The notes under the pieces were generated by a model that saw only the letters and a list, made by a program, of their open reading frames with translations, made no database searches and was not told the DNA's origin. Source: Saprolegnia diclina VS20 (taxonomy: Eukaryota > Oomycota > Saprolegniomycetes > Saprolegniales > Saprolegniaceae). Taken from it: DNA of 64,000 nucleotides. This document shows, piece by piece, positions 1 through 12,555 of the stretch. Within the stretch, counting starts at the first letter, position 1. Every line of letters begins with the position of its first letter. The stretch covers positions 353,659 through 417,658 of the forward strand of contig NW_008246089.1 in the NCBI RefSeq assembly GCF_000281045.1. The letters are read 5' to 3'. A program made the position numbers and the translations under genes.

Positions 1-933
1 GTTGGACGACAACGGTCGCGACTCCTACGCAGTCGACAACGTCACTCTCGTACACGATTGGTCGAGTGTGTACGTGGTGTTGGTTGCGTTCGTCGTGGAG
101 ACTCGTCTCGTGGACCGGGGGGTCCATCTCGGGCGGCTGCACCGCGGGGGGCAAGACAAAGAGACCTTTCCGGTGGATGACCGAGAGCCACGACTCGCGG
201 TGACTATCGTTCATGATGAAAAAGGGGGTAGGTCAAGAAGACCCCACCTTTTCACGGGACTCCCGACCCGGACCGGGTTCACTTGGCCTTTCGAAAACGA
301 GTACTTGGGCGCATTGGATCGGAACGGCGGCGCCTCGACATTGTATTTCGGGCCAGGGCTGTCGGACGTGATGAGCTCTCGCTGGTGCTGCTTGTCCGTC
401 ATGCACACTAGCAACGCACCACTGTCGCTCAATGTATCGTGTGGCCCCGTACTACCTTTTTGCGACAAGAAGCGCTCCGACTTGGGAAAACTCACGGCCG
501 GGAACCGAGCTTTCACGACTTCGTAGTTGGCTTCGTACAGATTCGGGGCCACGTGCACGCCTGCGATCGATAATCGATACGTCGGTCTTTTCAAGAGAGG
601 AGGAGATCGACTCTACCGTGGTCGTGCACCGAAATGCTCGGTGAAAATTGCCCTAACAAGCTCGCTCTCACACGCTCATACTGGCGCCATCTACCTTTGA
701 TCCAGCTGTCGCGGTGGCCCACGGGCTCCTCGAGGGCGGCAGTCGCGGCCGCATAATCAGGCCGGAACAAGACACCGCCTTTCTTTTTTGGCGACCGCTC
801 GAGGTTGTCGGCGACGCTGAGGTAAATCGGCCCCGGCGACCGCGCTAGAGCCCACCATGGATCTACCCTCAAGTCATGCAGGCAGTATACCTGCGTCGGG
901 TACGAAGCGGTCCGAGCTCCCAAAGATGGACAT
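1..933 (-). CDS. SHIPPO-repeat (STPGP) flagellar protein, 3' end beyond window
   Basis: Intron-rich gene read leftwards off the window edge. Start ATG at 933 (MSIFGSSDRFVPDA). Predicted exons are 933-891, 844-695, 652-617, 560-456, 407-248 and 203 to the edge; every junction keeps frame and the introns are 42-56 nt. The joined protein shows two SHIPPO/ODF3-type motifs, SPGPIYL after intron 1 and SPGPKYN in exon 5, plus the typical surrounding pattern (FGSSDRF, AVSFPKSERF, APKYSFSK). Proteins with these repeats are associated with outer dense fibres and axonemes in animals and with flagella in zoosporic protists, so a role in the zoospore flagellum is inferred. The C-terminus is not in the window. 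No single open frame covers the gene, so it is easily missed without splicing. Confidence 0.75.
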
Positions 934-1104
934 GGTTCCGCAGCGCTGAACGACAAGACTGACGAACTGGAGCGCCTGTCTCGCTATAAATAGCTAGTAC
1001 TTTGCAGCACAACTCCCCGACCCCTAGCATGGTCGAAGCATCGATCAAGATACACAAAGCACGCGCGCGTGGTTATATAAGCTACCCTCTACTACTCCTA
1101 GTTC

Positions 1105-4100
1105 TTAGCGGACCATGTCGTTGAGCTCCTTCCCGATCAGGTACCGTTCGTCCCGCACCGAGTCGTGGAGCGTCTGCACCCACCGGCCCACGCACGGCTT
1201 GGCGAGGACGATCCCCGCGCCCACGAGCTGCGTCGCAAACGCCAGTCGGTACACGATGCGCTCCGGGAGGTGGCTCCACGCGAGCAGCGCGTCGAGCTTG
1301 CAGACGAGCCACGGAAGCACGAGGCACATGAAGAACCCATACGCGAGCGGTCGCACCACCTTGTTGCGAAACGCGACGCCGTCAAAGCACTTGGCGCTCA
1401 AGTCGTCCATCGCACGGTCGTCGCCATCAATGCCGACTTCGTGCGCGCGCACGTGGAAGCAGAGCTGCTCGTATGCGAGCCGCAGAGACGTGACGACGCC
1501 CGGCGGCGCCCGCGAGAGCTCGTCCCACCGGTCGCCAACGTGCGCATTGGGATCGTCGTCGTCATTGTTGTTGTGTCGGCGCCGTTTCTTGAGCTCCAAG
1601 CAGCACACAACCCACGCACCCGCGTGCAGCGTGACAAACCCAAACCCGAGCATCTAAAGTGCGCTTCATGAGCACCAAAGGAGGCATCAAAGCAACGACG
1701 TACCTCGAGCAGTGTCGGCCACTGCGACGCAAGCGGCGTCATCCAGAGCGCACTCAGGAGCCCGAGCATGAGCGGCAGCACGACGGCCCACGACAGCACG
1801 AGACCGACGAGCGAGCTGCGCGTCGAGGGCGGCACTCGGTACCCGCCGTTTTGAAGCCGATGGTGGACGTCCCGGTCCGGAATGCGGAGGATACGGAGCG
1901 CCTTGCAGCCGCTGAGAAGGACCCACATGACGAAAATACCGGTCGCGAACGCGAGCGAGTCGTGCTGGACGCCACAGAACCGCTCGAGAAGCGCGATCGA
2001 CGTGCGTCCGATGAAGAGCGGACCGAGCGTCGCCATGCCAATGATGCCAACGGTCGTGAGCCAGCACGAGAGCACGAGAAGACTCAGGCGGAGTGGCACG
2101 TTGGATGGAAACTGACGCGGTAGCAAGTTGTACTCCATCACGGTCGGGTCCACAAGCCCTTCTTCAGGCCACGGAAGGTACCGCGCGCCATAGTAGCGCT
2201 GCTCGGCCGCCGGCGCGTCATGGTGGGGGTTGAACGTCAATGGCGGCACCGTGAGCACGATCGCGTCAACGCCGGCCCCGGGCAGCGCCGGCACGCGCGG
2301 CAGCAAATACTCGGTGAGCCCGAGCCGTGCACACATACGCAGCATGTACTTGTACTGAAACGTGCCAATCTCGTTCTTGTACGTCTCAAGGACTGCGAGG
2401 ATCGTCATGTGCGCAAGGACAAGCTCGAGCGGCACTTGGAGCGGCGCAAAGAGGTGGTAAAACCGCAGCTGCAGCGGAAACAATGACGGCGCGACGCTGT
2501 ACGCGGCCCGCACAGGCAAGTGCACGAGCAGGAGGAGGAGTGCTGCGTAGATCGCAAGTGAGAGCAGCATGCGGCGCGCGTGCTTGATGCTCTTCTCGCT
2601 CAACAGCGCCTTGAGAATGTCCGGGTTGGCCTCTTGGGGCCGAATCGTCGCCGCGAGGATGTCGGGGTGGAGCACCTCGCGCATCTGGAGGACGGCGACC
2701 GTCACAAACAGCATGAACGTGATACCGAGCACCCAGTGTACGAGCAGCGTCGCGAGCATGTGCTCCATGCAGTAGCTAAGGCGGTCCCACGGGTCGACGA
2801 GGAAGAGCTGCAAGGTGGCCACGTCCATGCCGATACCGAGGAGGATTGGGAGCAGAATCATCTTGAGCAAGAGCAGCGTCGAGACCTTGACGACCGCGTT
2901 GAGGCACGAGAGGAACCAGAGGAGGCCCGCGAGCAGCGGTCGGTGGTTGTAGCTCGAGATGGTCGAGACGAGCACACGCCAGAGCACGATGGTGCCGCAA
3001 AAGCTAAAGTACCCCAGCGCGCACGTGCCAAGATCGACGAGCTGGAGACAGTCGCCGTGCAGCCGCGTCGTCTCGGTCGAGTTGAGGACCAAGTTGATGA
3101 TGCGGTAGAGGGGCGACATGGCCTCGACCGGGCCTTCGAGGATCGACGGGTCGAGCGGTGGCAGTGCTGACGTAAACTTGCTCAACGTCGACACGATCGT
3201 GCTCCCGAGTGTGTACGGGATGAAGGCAAAGATGCCGAGGTACGCACCGTTGAACGCCAAGAACCACGAGACGTTGCGCACGAGGAGGTACAGCGGTCCA
3301 CGAAAGCCCACGAGCTCGTCCATCGCAATGTTGATCTCCATGTGTTCCATGTCGTCGTCCCACTGGTCTTGCGGCGGCGGCTCGTTGTTGTTGTTGTTGA
3401 CGGGGCGGCGCGGACGCACGCCACCGCGACGCCGGCGGTTGCCGCGGTTGACGGCCTCGACGATGCGCGGGTCCGGGCGAATGTTGCGTGCGACGTGCGG
3501 TCGAAAGACGGCGGCGTGCGGGATTTGCTGGATCGCCTCTTCAAAGAGCGGGAGATTGTCGTCTTCGCGGACCCGGACGACGCGCCGCGGCGGCACGAGC
3601 GGCGGCCCACGCGGCAGGTTGAGGTGCGGGAGGTTGGCAACCGGACGCACATGGCGGCGGCGCGGCTGGATCTCGTCGTCCGAGTCGTCGTCCTCATCCC
3701 CTGAGTCGTCGTCGTCGTCGTCGTCCGAGTCGTCAGAGTGGTCGTCGCGGTGACCGCGTTCGGGAATCCACTCGTCGACGCCGTCGACGCGCTCGATGAG
3801 CCGCATAAAGTTATCGCCGCGGCGGTTTCCCTCGGCGTCTTGGAGCCCGTGCATTTCAAGTTCCTGGGCGACGAGCATCGCGCGCTGGCGAAGATGGACT
3901 TCCTCCGGCACGTCGGCGTCGGCGTCGATATCATCTTGGATCTGGTCCATATTGAAGCGCAGAAAGTCGGCGAGGCTCATGAGCGAGAGGAACGAGCAGA
4001 CAACGACAACGATGAGGATCAAACCCGAAAAGACGTCGTCAAAGAGCACCTCGACCGTCTGGACGCGGTCGTTAAAGTTGACCGAGCCCATGGTCGCGGC

Positions 4101-4512
4101 GCGGAGCAGCCAGAGGCGGTAGAGCCAGCTCGTGCACCATGGCGCGACGAGGGCCCACGCAATGACGACCAGGATCGCGCGGATGGCCAGCGGTAGCCAC
4201 TTCTTGAGCGCCACGATCGCCAGCGACAAGAAGAGCTCACCAGCGGGCAGCGTCTCGGGGCAGCCATCGGCGTACAGCGGGCGAAACGAGAACGTGTAGC
4301 CACAGAGCTCGCACACTTCCTTCTTGGAGATGGCCAGCCACTCCGTCAAGCAGTCCGAGTGCACGTAGCGGATCGAGCCGCTGCATCTGCAGGGCGCGAA
4401 GAGGCGACGGCCTTCTTCCTACAGGGTCCATGCCATGAGCCATCGTCATGGCGTCAACTCTGCTTACCGCTTCGCCACGGCAGACCCGACATTCCTCTTC
4501 GTCGTACTCCAT
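1105..4512 (-). CDS. ER-associated RING-CH E3 ubiquitin ligase, Doa10/MARCH6/TEB4 family
   Basis: About 1102 residues from three exons: 4512-4468, 4418-1704 and 1653-1105, separated by 49- and 50-nt introns. The N-terminal RING-CH zinc finger is split by the first intron: EECRVCRGEA before it, then APCRCSGSIRYVHSDCL and CELCGYTF after it, giving the C4HC3 pattern. The start is the ATG directly before EYDEEECRVC, as in MARCH6, although the frame is open further upstream. A long polytopic part follows, with many hydrophobic helices, interrupted near residues 200-330 by an acidic Asp/Ser-rich and Arg-rich cytosolic loop. In yeast and animals this family ubiquitinates misfolded or short-lived proteins at the ER and inner nuclear membrane (ERAD-C). 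Length is close to the animal proteins (about 910) and yeast (about 1319). Confidence 0.9.
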
Positions 4513-5151
4513 CGCTCGAGTAAGGAGGTTTATGGCTGCCCCGTCGATTGGGTGAAACGAAGATTTTCCAAATTCGTTTTTATTTTCCTTCTTCCGCATT
4601 ATACCTATTATTTGTATAAAGAATACCAGCATTGTCATTAAAAATATCGCAGCCACCTCCCACATTGCTAGGTAAAACCCTTGGGACAAACCTCGCCAAA
4701 GAAACCTCGCGGCGTCCGCGTATTTAAATCTAATATTTTTAATGCAACATGCTTTTTGTATGACTTTGCGTCCAATATAAAAAGAGGCGGTCACGCCCAA
4801 CTGCTGCTGACGCCGACTCTCGAAGTTCGAAGGCATGCGCCAGAACACATGCGTTAAAGCCACTGAAAAACGCGTTAAAATGATAAAACGTGTTAAAGTG
4901 AACCAAAATGGCACTGCTCGCGCTACAGCTCTCTCGACCCGGCAACTATCGCCCAGCCAGCACCCATGGTCGGGGGCCTTGACCTACCGCTACTACACAT
5001 AGCTAGCTTGCTAGGTCTGTTCCGATGTACATAACTGGGTGTATACATAATTCATTCCCATGTCCAAGTCCAAATCGGTGCGGTAACTGCCGCTTTTAAC
5101 GCATTCAACACGTTTTAATCAGCAGTTTCGCGCGGCCCGTGGCGGCAGCGG
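4513..5151. other. Intergenic region between divergent genes
   Basis: About 640 bases between the 5' ends of the Doa10-like gene (minus) and the next plus-strand gene. It is clearly more AT-rich than the coding DNA around it, with runs such as those at 4560-4660 and 4725-4760. It should hold the promoters of both genes. No conserved open frame, RNA gene or repeat family was recognised. Confidence 0.5.
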
Positions 5152-8100
5152 ATGAAGATGCTGCTTCCGACGCTGTCGGCCAACCCGGCCGAAGCCGTGC
5201 TTCGACAGCTGCTCGCGAGCGCAGCCGAGCTCGTGGCGGCCGACGAGATGACCGACGCGCGCAGGACGTACCTCGAAGCGCGCCAGAGCTACGTGCGCCT
5301 GAAGCTCCAAGTGTTTGGCGAGCCAACGCAGCAAGAGCCATCGTCGCCGCGCAAGTCGTCGCTGCTCCAGGCGCTACCGCCTTCGTGCGAGAGCCTCGGG
5401 GAGAAGCTCCGGGAGATTGGCGTCGCGCTCGGTAGCGCGTCCTGGGCAGCGCTCCAAGCGGCCATGGAGGCCAAGACGTGGGACATTGCGCAGCTCGCCG
5501 AGTGCCTCATCTACATGCCGACGCCAGAGGCTTGGGCGCTGTACGTCGAGAAGCGGTCGGTCATGGCCGCGGCGCTCGTCTCGGGCCTGCACCCGACCTT
5601 GACGCAGTACACAGACGCCGTCGCGGCATTCCTCCGCGCCGACGTGGACGTGGTCGCGATCCTTTGCGACGACAAGACGACGCTCGTGAGTGCGTTTACG
5701 AGTGCCAAGTCGCCGATCGCTGACGTGGGCGACCGCCTCAGCCACCTTGTCGCCACCGCGTACGCACCGCCACTGCAGGAGCTGGTCGAGAAGGCCGTGA
5801 CGTACTTGACGACCGACGTGAACGCGTGGATGCTTGTCAAAGACACCGTGTCGGCCTCCGTTGTGCATTTCGGCGACGTGCGCTTCCATACAGGCAAGAA
5901 GCGGACATTCGAGTACCGGTATGCGAACGCGGGGCAGCAGGTCGCGCCGCCGCCCACCCCCACGTCGTCCATGGCGTCCATGTCGTCCATAGCGCGCATC
6001 AACGTGCGTCTCAACTCGATCACGGGCTCCCGGCCGTCACTTACGATGCAAATGGCACGGACCGCCAAGGTCAAGGTGCTCTTGGCCGACCCATGTGTCC
6101 ACGGCGTGTGGCGCTTTGTCCACATTGACCGCGGTGGCTTCGCGGACCACCCGATTCCTTCGAGCTTGCGCCGGTGTCTCTTTGTGTACTTTGACGACCT
6201 CGACTTGATAGCGTCGCACTGCAAGCGAAAGGGCAAACTCGAGTTTTGCATCGGGTGGCACGTTCTGGCGTGCGTCAAGACAGCCACGGAGGTCGTGTGG
6301 GTCAACGCGATCATCGACGCAGTCCAAAGCGACGCCGGCACGTGCACCGTTGTCAACGCGACGACGCAGAAGCGCTACGACGAGTACCTCATCATGGACA
6401 CGCATGTGCGTCTCGCGCCAACAGACCCCAAGTGCAGGATACACTCGGGCCAGCGCTGGCTCAACCTCATGGACGACGTCACGCGCGCGGTGGGCGCGCT
6501 CGTCAAGGCGCTTCCGGCGAGCGTCGACCTCGACGCGCTCCATCGGCAGCTCTGGTCGGCCCTCGCACCGCCCATGCGCGTGGCCGACTACATCTTTTCG
6601 CGCTATTTGCGCACGGTGCTGCATGCGGCGCGGACGACGTCGTCGCCCGGCGTCTCGAGTGCCGTGATTCTCGGGTCCTTTGATGCCACGGGCTTGTACT
6701 CGACGGCGATCCATAGCACCTCGGCGCTTGACGAGTACACGCTGCGCGCCCAAGCCGAGACGCTCGCATTGATTTTACATGACATCACCGAGAGCTTGAG
6801 CCCGTGTATTCAGACCGGTGGGTTTGCCGAAGTCCTCCGCTTGTACGCCCAAGTCGTGCAAGAAGAAGTGACGGCCTTCGCCCATGCGCTGCAGCGGCTC
6901 CTCACCGAGCACGCACTCTCGATGGATGCGGTGCTTGAAGGCGGCGTCGGCTTGATCGTACTGCTCGACACGTGGCGGCTCTCGCGCACGCAGCTGCGCC
7001 CGTCACTGGACCGCAGCGCAGCGGCCATGCACTGGACGATCGAGACGCTCGACAAGATCGAGCGCGTTATCAGTGATCTCGTCGCGACGTCCCTCCACTA
7101 CGTCCACTCGTTTGTAAGTCATATGTTTGTCGCTGGAACGCAGACAAAGTGTCTGCGAGTAGATTCTCCACGAATGCGCGAGTATCTACCTGCCCAGCGT
7201 TGTCCACCAAGAGTGGTACGCGATCAAGCCGTATTTCAACAACACGCGCATCTCGGCGGGCCTGCAAGCCATGGTCCTCCGCTTCACGCGCCTGCTTCTG
7301 AAGCTCAAGGCCAGCGCGGCGGGACTTGGCCACTCGCGGCAACTTGCCCTCGATATGCTGGGCAGTCTTAGCGTTCACATGGTCCAGTCCGTGCTCGAGC
7401 TCTACTCGACGCTGACGCCGTCGCGTGGCCGCTTGGAACAATACCGCATCGACGGCCTGTACTTTGTATTGGGCTTCTACAGTAGCTTGCGTGCGTGCGT
7501 GCTCGACCTTGGCGTCGCCGCCGACTCGTCGTGTACGTCGACAAATCTTGGCTCGGTGTTGTGACATGCCAAATAGGGCTTCGGCAGTGCGCAGAAGGGC
7601 TGGTCGCATTTCTGAGTCGCTTGGCGCTGCTGTTTGGTCCTCTTAGCGCCATTGAGCACTATGCAAGCACCACCAAGTCGTTCAAGCGGACGCTGCCCGG
7701 CATTCTGGGCGCGTACGCCTTGTTGGACCGCCTCGTCACGCCCGTTCTCGCAAGCCTCAAGTGCGCTATCACCGACCACGCGTCCTCGAAATACGTACGT
7801 ACGACGGAAGCGTCGTGATCTGTCATCGTGACTTGCCTAGCCATGGCATCTGCACGCACTGGTGCCCGACATTGCTGCGCTCCTGACACTCGACCTCGAC
7901 GTAGGGTGCATGTTGTCGATGCTTCTTTGCACACTTTGCCGTCTAGTGGGCCGGTATACTGGACGAATGCAGCGTCTCCAAGTGGGAAACGGCCACGTGG
8001 CTCAAGATGCGTCGCGAAATGGTCAGCTGTACGTACCCTGCGCTGACGCCCGATGAGTGCGTGACCAAGGCGCGACTCCTCACCGTACGTTCCACACGTT

Positions 8101-8152
8101 TTCTCAGGGCAAGGCGACACTCTGTCTGTAGTTGCTCGGCGAGCCAGCGTGA
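5152..8152 (+). CDS. Large alpha-helical protein of unknown function
   Basis: Six predicted exons: 5152-7113, 7163-7532, 7577-7794, 7841-7900, 7947-8084 and 8132-8152, encoding about 922 residues. All five introns are 44-49 nt and keep frame; the last exon is only seven codons including TGA and ends LLGEPA. The protein is rich in Leu/Ala helices, has no signal peptide, no convincing transmembrane segment and no catalytic motif that I recognise. A low-complexity Ser/Pro/Met stretch lies near residues 265-300. The helical-bundle look and a stretch ending EWYAIKPYF near residue 680 recall tethering-complex (CATCHR-like) or CCDC142-like proteins, but this is only an impression and I do not assign a family. 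A structure prediction and profile search would decide. Confidence 0.7.
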
Positions 8153-8582
8153 AGCGACCGCATCTATTTGTCTTATTTAACTATTGTCGTCTTTGTCGTC
8201 CATGTCTTCAAAGTGGACGTTTCTGTGCAAGGGTTGACATGTTGGTACTAGCCTTCATGTATGGTACCCTCGAAACATCGAGCTCCGAAAACGTTGCTCA
8301 TCGAATGAGCGAGAAGGAGGGAAGGAGGGTAGAGCGTCTCACGATAGCGCTCGCTTCCCCAAGCAAAGGACAGTTCCCCGGGATATTCATCGCCAAGAAA
8401 GGACTGCCACGCTTTTGTTTCCATGATTGGCCGCGCACACAGTTACCGTATCAAGGGACTGACAAAAAGCGAGAGCGGTGCTACAATGGCGGCCCCGACC
8501 GAGCCGCCATCTTGGTCGTCGTCGTTCAAATGCTATAGATAAACTGCCACTCTGCAGCGTGCGCCTGAGGTTCCGTGTCGGA

Positions 8583-10540
8583 ATGCGCTCGTCTGCTGCG
8601 CTCGTGCTGCTCGGTGCGTTGGGACTCGATGGTCCACGGAGGCTAACTGTCCAACTGTCGCAGGCGCGACGCTCTCGTACGCGACGAAGACGCCATGGAC
8701 GCGTGTGTGGCGGTACGGCGCCAAGCAGAACGAACCGACGCCCCGCGCTGCCCACAGCATGGTACTCTGTGACAACGAGACGCTGGTCGTCTATGGCGGC
8801 ATCGGCGACGAAGAAGACAGCGCCAAGGACGACGCGTGGACGGTACTGCCATCGATCGACGCTGTCGCAAGTAACACTGCCTAGTTCAACCTGACGTCGT
8901 TTGCATGGACCAAAGTTGGCGTGGACGGCCCTCGCCCGCACAAGCGCTTCCACCACTCGGCGGTAGGGGTCTTGCGAGATCACAGAGACGGGAGAGTGAT
9001 TAGGCGGTGCGGCGCTCGCCTGCAAGAGAAATGTACATCTTTGGCGGCATGTCCGTGTGGCAAGAGCTACCGTCGCCCATACTGCACTATGCGCAGACCC
9101 AAGACCTCTGGCGCCTCGAACTCGATGCCAATCCGCCCGTCTGGGTGCTTGAGCCTGCGCTGAACGGCCCGAGCAACCGCAGCGAGGCGACCGCGATCAC
9201 GTTCAACGATCGCATGTATGTCTTTGGGGGTATCGAGTACGACACGAGCTCCACAAGCCGGGGGCACTCGCGCTGTTTCAACGATATTTGGACGTTTGAC
9301 TATACGACCAAGGTCTGGACGCAGCTGCTTTTGCCGGCCAAGCACGTGCCGTCCCCGCGCTTCTCGCACGCCGCAAGCACAATCACTGGTACGTAGTGTA
9401 CTTGCTCGGGTCCGAATCAGTGTTCAATCGGGTGTCGGTAGTCGACGGCGTCACATCCATGCTAATCTTTGGCGGCCGCCAATTGACCAAAGACGACGGG
9501 TGGGCCCTGCTGGACGACATTTGGCTCTTTTCGTTCGAGGTACCTTTGTCGTTTGGAGAACATTGTCATGCATCGTGTAGACCCATGCGTGGACACAAGT
9601 GCACGGCACGCCCGCGTTCAAGCGCGCGTACACGACCATGGTGACGGTCGACAGTGACATGTGGCTCTTTGGCGGCTACTTCAAGTCGGACTACAGCACA
9701 AATGGCTACGTCTATGACGACACGGTCCACGCGCGGCTCTCCGGCGCGCACACACAATTCTCCAAAAACAACGAGACTGATATGGACGAGGTATCCATTG
9801 CGAACGTTGCACTATTGCAAACGGCATGGTCTTAGGGATACCCGAGCGTCCGGTACTTGCATCGCGCCGTGGCCTGGCAAGGGAAAATGGTCGTCTTTGG
9901 CGGTCGCTTCCAGCACGCTCTGGGCGACATGTGGATCCAAGATCTCGACGCGACCTTGCTGCATCCGGTCACGGACGTGCACGAGCTCGAGCGTAGCGAT
10001 ATGAACTCGCTCTACGTCGCCTGTGTGCTGTTTGCGATTTTCACTGTGTTTTTCATTCTCACGCTCGTGCGCTTCCGGCTCCACCACGTGCACGTACGAC
10101 AACTTGTCTTATGTTCAAACTGACAATTTTGATATATAGCCGACCGCGCCACTGCGCTACGTGCCGCGCGGCGTCTCGAACCAGCGCTTGCTCGAGCTCA
10201 AGACGAAAAAGGTACCCTTTATATGGCTCGACCGATGGGACATGGCAGTGCGTAGTACCAAGCGGTGGCGTCCACTGACACCAACGCGGACCAAGTCGAC
10301 TTGTGCCCGATCTGCCTCGTACGCGCAGCCTGTTACGACTCGCGTTGTACTAAACATGGTGTGCAGGCGGACTTTATAAGTGATGACGACGTGCGCGATC
10401 TGCCGTGCAAGCACCTCTTCCATGTCGCTTGCATTGACGAGTGGCTGCGCAAAAACAAGGTACCGTCATACCGACTGTATGGTGTCCTATGACGCATGTA
10501 GACCTGCCCCATGTGCAAGCTTGACATTGAGGCCGTGTAA
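8583..10540 (+). CDS. Signal peptide-Kelch repeats-TM-RING-H2 membrane E3 ligase candidate
   Basis: Eleven exons (8583-8613, 8664-8842, 8885-8962, 9004-9388, 9442-9539, 9581-9790, 9836-10093, 10140-10211, 10256-10318, 10367-10459, 10502-10540) join in frame to 501 residues. The N-terminus (MRSSAALVLLGATLSYA) is a signal peptide. Five to six Kelch-type blades follow, each with the FGG or YGG turn (VVYGGIGD, MYIFGGMSVW, MYVFGGIEYD, MLIFGGRQL, MWLFGGYFKS, MVVFGGRFQ). One transmembrane helix sits at about residues 372-395 (SLYVACVLFAIFTVFFILTL). The C-terminus is a C3H2C3 RING-H2: LCPICL, PCKHLFHVACIDEWL, TCPMCK. Topology predicts a luminal or extracellular propeller and a cytosolic RING, as in PA-TM-RING ligases but with Kelch in place of the PA domain. 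The RING is divided over four exons. Confidence 0.85.
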
Positions 10541-10595
10541 TCGCCAACACGAACAACAAGATTGCTTTGGATTTTGGAGTCACGTTGTTGGTCGT

Positions 10596-12464
10596 CTAGT
10601 CGTCCCAGTCGGCGTGCGCAAAGTTGGCGTCGGCAGCGACACCACCCGTCGCGCGCTCGGCTTTGATTGGCACCTTGACCGGCGTGTCATCTTGGTCCCA
10701 GTCCTCCGTGACAAAGTTGTTGTCGGCCGCGACCGCTGAGGCTCTACATTTGTCATGTTCCTATGGGGCTCGTTTCGAGATGGCAATATACCCAGGGTGA
10801 GCCGCTGCTGGAAGCGACCCCTTGCTTGGCGGCGTCTTCTCGTCGGCTTCTTCATCTTCGTCGTCAAAGTATGCAGACGCTCCTTTGCTGCTTTGCGCGG
10901 GTGGCTCTTGGTTTCGGTCCTCTTCGTCATCCTCGTCGTGCACTGAATCGTCGTTATGACGCTTGGGGGTCATAGTGACGACGCTGTCGTCATCGTCGCT
11001 GTCGGCTTCGCTCCTTGCCGTCGGCGCATTATTGAGCGCCTCCATATCCGTCGAGAGGTGGCGCTCCGGCGCCCTAACCTCTCATGACAACCTAGCTGTG
11101 TGTCGTGTACAGTACGCGACGTCATGGAACCGGTCATCGTCGTCGTCATCGTTGTCACTGTCGTTGGACGCGTCCACTTTGGCTACGCGGCCAAAATTAC
11201 ACTGCTGTAGCACAGATCCAGACATACGAGACGGCGCGGGCTCGTCAACGTCATGTTGAAGCGACCGCCTGTGCAAGTTTAAACCGCGTAGGAGCTGGTG
11301 GTGCCTACTTGGCTGGCGGATGCTCGTCGTCGGCCTCTTCGTTTTCGTCCTCCGAGTCTGAAAACTGCAGCGGCTCCGTCGCGGTCAAGTGCGCCTTGGG
11401 GCCCACGCGCGGCTCACTCGTGCATTTGACTTCGACACTACACTCAACGCTCGATGCCGGGGTGAAGAGCAAGGTAGCAAGAGGTACGTGGATCGCGCCG
11501 GCGGCACCGCAACGTCCTTGGCATCTGCCTCGTCCTCGCCTTCGCTGCTCTCCGAGTCAGCGCTGGGGGGCGGCAGCGATCGCTCACTCGGCTTGACGTC
11601 GGCGACGTAGCTCTACCTCGAGAGTCATGGACTTTAGCTCTTTGTGAAGACGTCACCTTGCGCTCCCGGTCCACGAGTGGTTCTACGCGCAATTTGCACC
11701 GAGTGTTTCGTCCGGCGAGACTACCTGCGACGGCCTTGCGCTCGGCCTTGGCGTCCGTCTCGCCCTTGGCTTCTACATCATCATGTTAGTGATCGTATTT
11801 GGTGTGGACACCAGTCGACCTCGGTGCGCCTTGGCGGCGGCGGCCGGCTCCTTGCTGCCCTCGTCGACGCCTTCTACGGCGTGTTGTGACAAAGCCATCG
11901 AAGAGGGATGTACCAAACGTGGCCATGAGCGACGAAGGTACGATCGCGGTGGACTTGGGCAATACGAGCGGCGGCGGGAATCGCAGCGCTTGGAGGCTCT
12001 CGGCCCAAAGTTTGTGCTCGGCCGCCGTCTCGCCCTTGACCCGCAGTGTGCGCGACGGCGACGCAATCTCAATCAAGTTCTACGCCCGTTTGCGTTCGAT
12101 ATGGTCATATTGTACACGAGACGTACGGGCTTGACGTTGATCTTGGTGACGTCTTCGAGGTAGATCCAGCCACGCACCTCCTTGGCCTTTCTACAGCAAA
12201 CGTTGCCGATACGACACGCAAGTGGCGAGCGTACTTGGCCTTGAAGTAGCTCAAAATGAGACGGTGCATCGAGACGTCGTCGTCGGGGTTGGCGACGTCG
12301 ACCTTGAACCAGCGCTTGTTGCTCGACGACCCAAAGAATTTTTCCTTGCTGTTGTATTTGACGAGCCAGCCTTCGAGCACGTTGATGTCGACGCCGTGGT
12401 CTACGGCGAGTCGATATTCTAGTTAGTTGAAACTTCAGTACGTACAGATTCGCTTCGTGGCCAT
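10596..12464 (-). CDS. PH-domain protein with acidic disordered C-terminal half
   Basis: Start ATG at 12464 (MATKRI), stop at 10596. Early exons are clear: 12464-12446, 12400-12235, 12190-12127, 12079-11914, 11873-11820, 11772-11725, 11682-11657; the later exons (about 11630 down to 10596) are less sure. The first 140 residues form a pleckstrin-homology domain: LEGWLVKYNS start, a basic loop, SYFKAK, WIYLEDVTKIN, and the C-terminal helix with its invariant Trp (AAEHKLWAESLQALRF). Such domains bind phosphoinositides or proteins. The rest is Glu/Asp/Ser/Lys-rich and probably disordered (for example SDSEDENEEADDEHPPAK and SEADSDDDDSVV). It ends with two short acidic Trp motifs, NFVTEDWDQDD and NFAHADWDD just before the stop. 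No catalytic domain is seen; an adaptor role at membranes is inferred. Confidence 0.7.
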
Positions 12465-12547
12465 GGTTCCGGGATCGCACGGCAGATTCTCCAACTAGTT
12501 GGCGTCGACGACACAAGGCGGCTTCGGTTTCGTCCGAAACCCATTCC

Positions 12548-12555
12548 TATCCGGA
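12548..12555. promoter_or_regulatory. TATCCGGA element upstream of PH-domain gene
   Basis: TATCCGGA lies 84-91 bases upstream of the start codon of the minus-strand PH-domain gene. The same near-palindrome occurs close upstream of several other genes in the window. A second CCGGA is 13 bases away. Confidence 0.35.

Noticed and set aside
5479-5510. Separate short genes on the minus strand of the large helical protein
   Set aside because: All are antisense or out-of-frame to a continuous 654-codon exon with supported downstream splicing.
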